From: an uncultured Clostridia bacterium
GTDB lineage: Bacteria > Bacillota > Clostridia > Christensenellales > Aristaeellaceae
DNA: 36,141 bases
Reading direction: 5' to 3'
Assembly: GCA_934647165.1 (NCBI GenBank)
Contig: CAKUFA010000023.1
Coordinates: forward strand, 1-36,141
In this document: piece after piece, positions 31,302 through 36,141 of the stretch
Numbering within the stretch: the first letter of the stretch is position 1
Layout of the letters: each line of letters begins with the position of its first letter
Notes under the pieces: model-generated
Told to the model about the DNA's origin: nothing
What the model saw: only the letters and a program-made list of their open reading frames with translations
The model's database searches: none
Program-made: the position numbers and the translations under genes

Positions 31302-33539
31302 TCAGCGCGGCAACAGCTCGGCTACCGCGCGGATCCTTGCGGCCAGCGTTGTGTACCGGCGCAGAATGTGATCGTTCTCCACCATTTGCCGAACCACTTC
31401 CTCCCTGCCCACCAGCACCACCAGGCTTCGCGCCCGCGTCAGTGCGGTGTAAAACAAGTTCCGCGTCAGCAGCATGGGCGGTCCGCCCACCACCGGCATC
31501 ACCACCACCGGAAATTCGCTGCCCTGACTCTTGTGCACCGACAAGCAATAAGCAAGCTCCAGATTCTCCAGCTGTGCGCTCTGATAACATACTTCTCTTT
31601 CCTCATCAAAGAGCACCGTCAAGCTGTGCTCTTCCTGATCCACATGGGTCACAAACCCCACGTCTCCGTTAAATACGCCTGTTCCGTCTTCCCAGCCTGC
31701 GGGGGTTTCCTTTCGCCATTCCAGCTGATAGTCATTGCGGGTCTGCATCACCTTATCCCCCAGGCGAAACACCGTTTCTCCATAGCGGATGGACGGTTTG
31801 TGCGTCCCCGGCGGATTCAGCGCCTGCTGCAAAAGCGCATTCAGGTTATTTACGCCGCACTCACCTTTTTTGGTGGGCGACAGCACCTGAATGGATCGCA
31901 TGGCACGCTCAAGCTTCTCGTCCTCTTCATAGTGCAGAAAACGCGGCAGGCGGCTGGTCACCAGCTGCACGATGCTTTGCGATGCCTGTACCGCGCCTTC
32001 CCGGCGTTCGAAGAAAAAATCCGTTCCTTTTTCATTCAGTAACGGCATTTCTCCATGGTTGATGCGGTGCGCATTGACGACAATGCGGCTCGCCTCATCC
32101 TGCCGGAAAATATCGGTGAGGCGCACCTGCGGAACGGCTCCGCTTTGCAGAATATCACCCAGCACGTTGCCAGCACCGACGCTCGGCAGCTGGTCGGCGT
32201 CACCCACCATCAACAGCCGCGTTCCCGGCTCAATGGCGCGCAGGAGGGAGCGCATCAGCATCAAATCCACCATGGACATCTCGTCCACAATCACGCAATC
32301 CCCTTCCACGGGATTTTCCTGGTCGCGGGCGAAGTTTGCCTCATCACCGCCATATTCCAGCAGGCGATGGATGGTCTTTGCCTCCACGCCCGTGGCTTCT
32401 GACATCCGTTTGGCCGCGCGGCCTGTCGGCGCGCACAGCACCACGCTGCCGTTTTGCCCAAGGAGTGAAATGATACAGTTGATAATCGTCGTTTTGCCGG
32501 TTCCCGGCCCGCCGGTGATCACCATCACTCCTGTTCCCAATGCCGATGTGATGGCCTCCCGCTGACGGGGACTGAAATGGATGTTTCGTCGTTTTTCGAA
32601 ACGGTCGATATCCTTTTTCACCCCCCGTGCATGGGAAGAAGGCAGCGCCGCCATCAACTCGCACAGCCGCTGGGCAACCTCCTTTTCCGCCGCGTCATAG
32701 GCAGGCAAGTACACGCGGACATCCTCGTCCCCGTCATCCTGATGCAAAACCAGCATGCGTTTGAGCGCCAGCTGGCTCAATTGGCGGGTTACCAGCTCCT
32801 CATCCGTATGCAGGAGGGCGGATGTGCGCCTGACCAGCTCATTTTTCGGCAGATACACATGACCGATGGACGTGGCCACTTCACGCAGCACATACTTGAT
32901 GGCAGATTGGATGCGTGACTCGCTTTCCGGTGGTACGCCAAGCGCCGTGCCGATTCTATCCGCCGTGAGGAACCCAACGCCTTCCAGGTCTTCGCACAGG
33001 CGATAGGGATTCTGCCGAATGACTTCCGGGGTGTTCTCCCCATACAGGCGGCTGATCTTCACCGAAAGGTTAGCAGGAATGCCGTAGCTTTGCAGGAAGA
33101 TCATCGCTTCCCGCGCCTTCTGCTGCTCACGGAAACTTTCCGCAATCTGCATCCAGCGCTTGCTGCCCATCTTGGGCACCTCCTGCAAGCGCTCCGGATG
33201 CTCGCTGAGCACCGTGAGCGTTTCCTCTCCAAAGGTTTTCACAATCATCTTCGCGGTGCTCGGCCCAATGCCGCGGATCAGTCCGCTGCCCAAATAGCGC
33301 TCAATGCCCAGGAGCGTGGTTGGCGTTTGCACAGCGCACGTGCTGCACTTGAGCTGGCGGCCATACTGCGGATGCTCCACCCATTCGCCGGTGAACACAG
33401 CCTGCTCCCCAGCGCTCAGCTCCGGCAGCACGCCCACAATGGTGATTTCGCTGCGTCCCATGCGTGCTGTGACGACAGAATACCCATTGTCCGCGTTGCG
33501 GAAAACCGTCCCCAGCACGCTGGCCTCCACCTGCTCCAC
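31302..33539 (-). CDS. recD2: RecD2-type ATP-dependent DNA helicase
   Basis: This 745-residue superfamily 1 helicase has an N-terminal OB-like part and helix-hairpin-helix region (GSGLIRGIGPSTAKMIVKTF) in the first ~200 residues. The motor has Walker A GGPGTGKTTII (~340), motif II VIVDEMSMVD, SH3-like insert, and late motifs SVHKSQGSEFP and NLFYTALTRAR. This is the RecBC-independent RecD2 family, a 5'-3' helicase in DNA repair. The start at 33539 (GTG) is chosen because AGGAGG is seven bases upstream; the GTG two codons earlier is too close. It leads the comFC-pigL-pigL-GNAT operon. Confidence 0.95.
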   Translation of the reverse strand: MEQVEASVLGTVFRNADNGYSVVTARMGRSEITIVGVLPELSAGEQAVFTGEWVEHPQYGRQLKCSTCAVQTPTTLLGIERYLGSGLIRGIGPSTAKMIVKTFGEETLTVLSEHPERLQEVPKMGSKRWMQIAESFREQQKAREAMIFLQSYGIPANLSVKISRLYGENTPEVIRQNPYRLCEDLEGVGFLTADRIGTALGVPPESESRIQSAIKYVLREVATSIGHVYLPKNELVRRTSALLHTDEELVTRQLSQLALKRMLVLHQDDGDEDVRVYLPAYDAAEKEVAQRLCELMAALPSSHARGVKKDIDRFEKRRNIHFSPRQREAITSALGTGVMVITGGPGTGKTTIINCIISLLGQNGSVVLCAPTGRAAKRMSEATGVEAKTIHRLLEYGGDEANFARDQENPVEGDCVIVDEMSMVDLMLMRSLLRAIEPGTRLLMVGDADQLPSVGAGNVLGDILQSGAVPQVRLTDIFRQDEASRIVVNAHRINHGEMPLLNEKGTDFFFERREGAVQASQSIVQLVTSRLPRFLHYEEDEKLERAMRSIQVLSPTKKGECGVNNLNALLQQALNPPGTHKPSIRYGETVFRLGDKVMQTRNDYQLEWRKETPAGWEDGTGVFNGDVGFVTHVDQEEHSLTVLFDEEREVCYQSAQLENLELAYCLSVHKSQGSEFPVVVMPVVGGPPMLLTRNLFYTALTRARSLVVLVGREEVVRQMVENDHILRRYTTLAARIRAVAELLPR

Positions 33540-33577
33540 GCCCACGCCTCCTTTGCAAAAAAATTGAAAACGAATTC

Positions 33578-33583
33578 ATTATA
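33578..33583 (-). promoter_or_regulatory. Extended -10 promoter of the recD2 operon
   Basis: TATAAT on the minus strand is preceded by TGG (extended -10). No good -35 is visible at 16-18 bp, so the extended -10 probably carries it. It lies about 40 nt before the recD2 start. Confidence 0.65.
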
Positions 33584-33660
33584 CCACGGAAAATGGGAAA
33601 GCGCCATCTTTGCGGAAAAATCGGCCGAAAATGTGCGAAGAAAGCCAGATTTTTCCCAAC

Positions 33661-33687
33661 AAAAAAGGAACCCGCCCCCGGGGTTCC
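33661..33687 (-). terminator. Terminator between the ftsY-trmH operon and recD2
   Basis: On the minus strand GGAACCC (33687-33681) pairs with GGGTTCC (33673-33667) around a 7-nt loop, followed by six T residues. It lies about 240 bp after the trmH stop, beyond an array of palindromes. Confidence 0.85.
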
Positions 33688-33921
33688 TCCAGACTGTCGA
33701 CAAACCATATGAGAAGGTGTCGGAGGGGCATCATGCCCCTCTGACTGGATTCGTATCGACCGGCTATGCCGGTCGGGCGGGGTGGTTTCGGCTAAAGCCG
33801 AAACCCTTCCTTCCTTTTTTCACGGCCGTCAGCTTCGCTGACAGTGAAAAAAGGCAACCTCGACAAAGTGGCAATGCCACTTTGTCGACACGCTGAAAAA
33901 GCCTGCCCCCGGGGTTCCTCC
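33674..33921. repeat. Palindrome array flanked by 17-bp direct repeats (family B)
   Basis: Identical 17-bp copies of GCCCCCGGGGTTCCTCC (33674-33690 and 33905-33921) flank at least five separate hairpins. These are 33723-33741 (GAGGGGC arms), 33758-33774 (GACCGGC/GCCGGTC), 33784-33805 (GGTTTCGGC/GCCGAAACC), 33813-33854 (CCTTTTTTCAC/GTGAAAAAAGG around GTCAGC/GCTGAC) and 33861-33887 (CGACAAAGTGGCA/TGCCACTTTGTCG). It fills the 383-bp gap between recD2 and trmH, which has no open reading frame of interest. Confidence 0.85.
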
Positions 33922-33923
33922 GT

Positions 33924-34652
33924 TCACCTTTTCTGTGTGAATCCATAAATGCCAATCGCCGCGGCGATCGACAGATTCAGCGAGTCAATTCTCTCATTGC
34001 TGGGAATGCGCACAGGCTGTCCGATTTTTGCGAACTCTGCGGGCAAGCCGCTGCCTTCATTGCCAAAGATCAGCGTCCAGCGTTCCGGAACCTTTTCCGC
34101 AAGCACCTCCGGCAGGCTCCGTGAGCCATCCAGCATGAAGGGATACTGAGCTCTGCCGGGATACGCCGCCGCATAGTCTGTGTAATCCTCATAAACATGC
34201 ACGCGCAGGGAAAACAGGCCGCCCATGCTGGCGCGCACCACCCTGGGGTCAAACACATCCACGCAGGGGCGCACCAGCGCCACATCCTCCACACCGAATC
34301 CCAGCGCTGTGCGCAGGATTGTTCCCACATTGCCGCAATCTGATGGGTGATGCAGCAGCACGTGGGGCTTTGCTTCATCCAGCGTATCGGAAAACTTACC
34401 GAACACAGCCGCAGCAAAGCAGTTTTCCTTGCCGGAAATCCGTGCAAGCGCCTTATCCGCCTCTTCCACACGGATATGCAGCTGTTCCGCCAGTTCTGTC
34501 AGCTTTCGTGCGCCCTCCGTTCCGGCAGCCTTGCTGTGCAAAAGCACGCGGCGTGCGCAGTCCGGGCGATGAAGCAGACACTCCATGGCTGGAAACACGC
34601 CCGGCGCATAGCCATAATCCAATTCCGCTTTATAAGGTGAAAGGGATGGCAT
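33924..34652 (-). CDS. SpoU/TrmH-family RNA methyltransferase
   Basis: This 242-residue SPOUT enzyme has the family motifs: HHPSDCGNVGTILRTALGFG (motif 1 with the catalytic Arg), LIFGNEGSGLPAE (motif 2), and IPSNERIDSLNLSIAAAIGI (motif 3, knot). It transfers a methyl from S-adenosylmethionine to rRNA or tRNA ribose; the exact target is uncertain. The short N-terminal substrate-binding part lacks the complete L30e-like domain of RlmB. AGGAG precedes the ATG at 34652. It lies 18 bp downstream of ftsY, in the same transcript. Confidence 0.92.
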   Translation of the reverse strand: MPSLSPYKAELDYGYAPGVFPAMECLLHRPDCARRVLLHSKAAGTEGARKLTELAEQLHIRVEEADKALARISGKENCFAAAVFGKFSDTLDEAKPHVLLHHPSDCGNVGTILRTALGFGVEDVALVRPCVDVFDPRVVRASMGGLFSLRVHVYEDYTDYAAAYPGRAQYPFMLDGSRSLPEVLAEKVPERWTLIFGNEGSGLPAEFAKIGQPVRIPSNERIDSLNLSIAAAIGIYGFTQKR

Positions 34653-34670
34653 GGCTTCTCCTCCCCTCCT

Positions 34671-35585
34671 TTAGAACAGCGCGTCCACAAATTCCTTGGC
34701 AGAGAAGGGCTGCAAATCGTCAATACCCTCACCGACACCGATATACCACACAGGCACCGCCAGCTCCTGCCGGATAGCCAGTGCGATGCCGCCCTTTGCA
34801 GTGCCGTCCAGCTTGGTAAGGATAATGCCACCGATTTCCGCAACCTCCTTGAACGCCTTTGCCTGTGCCAGGCCATTTTGCCCAGTGGTTGCATCCAGTA
34901 CAAGGATGCAGCGCACATCCGCCTCTTGATATTCCCGGTCAATCACGCGGCGCATTTTGTTCAGCTCGTCCATCAGGTTTTTCTTATTATGCAGCCGTCC
35001 GGCGGTGTCAACAATCAGCAAGTCAGCCTGTTGTGCCTTGGCAGCCTTCACGCCGTCAAACACCACAGCGGCAGGGTCTGCGCCTTCTTCATGCTTGATG
35101 ATGGGCACCCGTGCGCGCTCTGCCCACACGGTCAGCTGTTCTGCCGCTGCAGCGCGGAAGGTATCGCCTGCGCAAAGCATCACACGCCTGCCAATAGACT
35201 GGAAGCGCAGCGCCAGCTTACCAATGGTTGTTGTTTTCCCCACGCCGTTCACGCCCACAACGAGCATCACCATGGGCCATTTCAGCGGCGGACGGGGGAC
35301 ATCCATCTGCTCCACCATAATCTGCTTAAGCGCTGCCCGTGCTTCTGCAGTATCCTTCATATTCTCGCGCTTCACTCGTGCGCGGAGTTCATCAAGGATC
35401 ACCGTTGTTGCCTTCACGCCGCAATCGGCCAGGAGCAGGATGTCCTCCAGTTCCTCATAAAAGTCCTCATCAATATTCCGATTATCCTTCACCAGGGTAT
35501 CAACTTTATCCGTCAGGTTGCCCCGCGTTTTACTAAGGCCTTCACGCAAACGCGCAAAGAGTCCTTTCTTTTTCGTTTCGCTCAT
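34671..35585 (-). CDS. ftsY: Signal recognition particle receptor FtsY
   Basis: This 304-residue protein is the SRP receptor. A short N-terminal basic stretch (MSETKKKGLFARLREGLSKT) contacts the membrane; the N domain spans ~25-100. The G domain contains GVNGVGKTTT (111-120), DTFRAAAAEQL, DTAGRLHN, TKLDGTAKGG and the closing GVGEGIDDLQPF. It lacks a long acidic A domain, as usual in Firmicutes. It pairs with Ffh to target membrane proteins. The start at 35585 has AAAGGAGG upstream; longer frames to 35663 include the promoter. Confidence 0.97.
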   Translation of the reverse strand: MSETKKKGLFARLREGLSKTRGNLTDKVDTLVKDNRNIDEDFYEELEDILLLADCGVKATTVILDELRARVKRENMKDTAEARAALKQIMVEQMDVPRPPLKWPMVMLVVGVNGVGKTTTIGKLALRFQSIGRRVMLCAGDTFRAAAAEQLTVWAERARVPIIKHEEGADPAAVVFDGVKAAKAQQADLLIVDTAGRLHNKKNLMDELNKMRRVIDREYQEADVRCILVLDATTGQNGLAQAKAFKEVAEIGGIILTKLDGTAKGGIALAIRQELAVPVWYIGVGEGIDDLQPFSAKEFVDALF

Positions 35586-35610
35586 GCTATTGCCTCCTTT
35601 ATCAAGACAC

Positions 35611-35639
35611 ACTATACCATATTTCCGCATTTCAAGCAA
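35611..35639 (-). promoter_or_regulatory. Promoter of the ftsY operon
   Basis: On the minus strand TTGCTT (35639-35634) and TATAGT (35616-35611) are 17 bp apart, with TGG before the -10 (extended -10). It lies about 25 bp upstream of ftsY. Confidence 0.8.
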
Positions 35640-35763
35640 TGGTTGAATCACAGCAGGTACCATATATCAGGTTTGCAGAGGCATTCCTGTTTATCCTCCG
35701 GAGCTTTGGGGCGGTTTCCTGGAAAAGCCTTGTGCTCTTTCGCCTTCGGCGAAACTCGCTTGA

Positions 35764-36141
35764 GGGTTTCTGGGCTCCGCCCAGACCTGCAAGGGCGCTG
35801 CCCTTGACCCGCGAAGGGGCTTCGTCCCTTTCGAAACCCGTTTTGGGGGCTCCTTGGGGTGTTGAGCGCGCTCTTTTCAGCCTTCGGCTGAAAAATTGCA
35901 TGCAGGGTTTCTGGGCTCCGCCCGAATCTACAAGGGCGCTGCCCTTGACCCGCGAAGGGGCTTCGTCCCTTTCGAAACCCGTTTTGGGGGGCTCCTTGGG
36001 GTGTTGGGCGTGCTCTTTTCAGCCTTCGGCTGAAAAATTGCATGCGGGGTTTCTGGGCTTTGCACAGACCTGCAAGGGCGCTGCCCTTGACCCGCGAAGG
36101 GGCTTCGTCCCTTTCGAAACCCGTTTTGGGGGCTCCTTGGG
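35764..36141. repeat. Tandem array of a 141-142 bp palindromic repeat (family A), 2.7 copies, open at the window edge
   Basis: Copies begin at 35764, 35905 and 36047 (GGGTTTCTGGG), spaced 141 and 142 bp, and the third is cut by the window end. Each unit contains several hairpins: GGGCTCCGCCC, GGGCGCTGCCC, GAAGGGGCTTCGTCCC, and CAGCCTTCGGCTG. The unit ends with CCCGTTTTGGGGG and CTCCTTGGGGTG. The region 35640-35763 shows related hairpins (CGCCTTCGGCG) but no full copy. Reading frames in the array look spurious. It is an intergenic repeat of unknown type. Confidence 0.92.

Noticed and set aside
31305..31590. N-terminal extension of comFC
   Set aside because: These ~95 residues overlap recD2 in another frame, are Gly/Ala-rich, and do not resemble the family; real coding starts at or after the recD2 stop.
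33661..33921. CRISPR array or tRNA genes in the recD2-trmH gap
   Set aside because: The palindromes differ from each other, there are only two direct repeats, and no cloverleaf or regular spacer structure is present.
35648..36043. 131-residue minus-strand frame in the 141-bp repeats
   Set aside because: The peptide merely repeats the DNA unit (N-G-F-R-K-G-R-S-P). It has a biased Arg/Pro/Gly composition, and the region is palindromic and intergenic. It is spurious.

Overview
The window looks like chromosomal DNA from an anaerobic, Gram-positive-type Firmicute (class Clostridia). A gut lineage near Christensenellales is my low-confidence guess. The evidence is a conserved Clostridia/Bacilli gene set (obg-yhbY, ftsY, recD2-comFC, and a yggS-sepF-yggT-ylmH-divIVA division cluster), strong AGGAGG ribosome binding sites on almost every gene, consensus sigma-A promoters, and base composition visibly above 50% GC by eye. 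I see no rRNA, tRNA, CRISPR array, prophage or insertion sequence.

Layout. Positions 1-4252 are read on the plus strand: the tail of an unidentified gene with a strong terminator, then a MarR regulator followed by two half-transporters of a heterodimeric ABC exporter. From 4336 to 35585 every gene is on the minus strand. In plus-coordinate order these are: a secreted beta-propeller-like protein; a three-gene ABC importer of the ferric-iron/polyamine type (permease, ATPase, binding protein); a hypoxanthine/uracil-type DNA glycosylase; yhbY and obg; an SGNH hydrolase and a small DUF2007-like protein; a secreted flavoprotein reductase with two FMN-binding domains; pepV and a 96-residue protein of unknown function; a DinG/XPD-like helicase fused to a PD-(D/E)XK nuclease domain; the divIVA-ylmH-yggT-sepF-yggS-HlyD-like cluster, headed by a sigma factor and a degenerate RsbW-like anti-sigma factor; aspartate kinase; a GNAT acetyltransferase; two tandem secreted PIG-L deacetylases; comFC and recD2; a SpoU/TrmH methyltransferase and ftsY.

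How they work together. The best-defined functional unit is the division/cell-shape operon, in which SepF, YggT, YlmH and DivIVA appear to be transcribed behind a stress/sporulation-type sigma factor and its putative anti-sigma partner. The exporter and its MarR regulator form a classic self-regulated efflux operon. The importer has an internal hairpin that would make binding protein more abundant than permease and ATPase.

Most unusual points: a SepF with a nine-unit Met-Asn-Gly-Tyr-Gln repeat linker; a flavin reductase carrying two flavinylation sites whose fumarate-binding arginine motif is absent; a paralogous PIG-L pair overlapping by 95 nt; and two families of palindrome-rich intergenic repeats, one forming a 141-142 bp tandem array that runs off the right edge.
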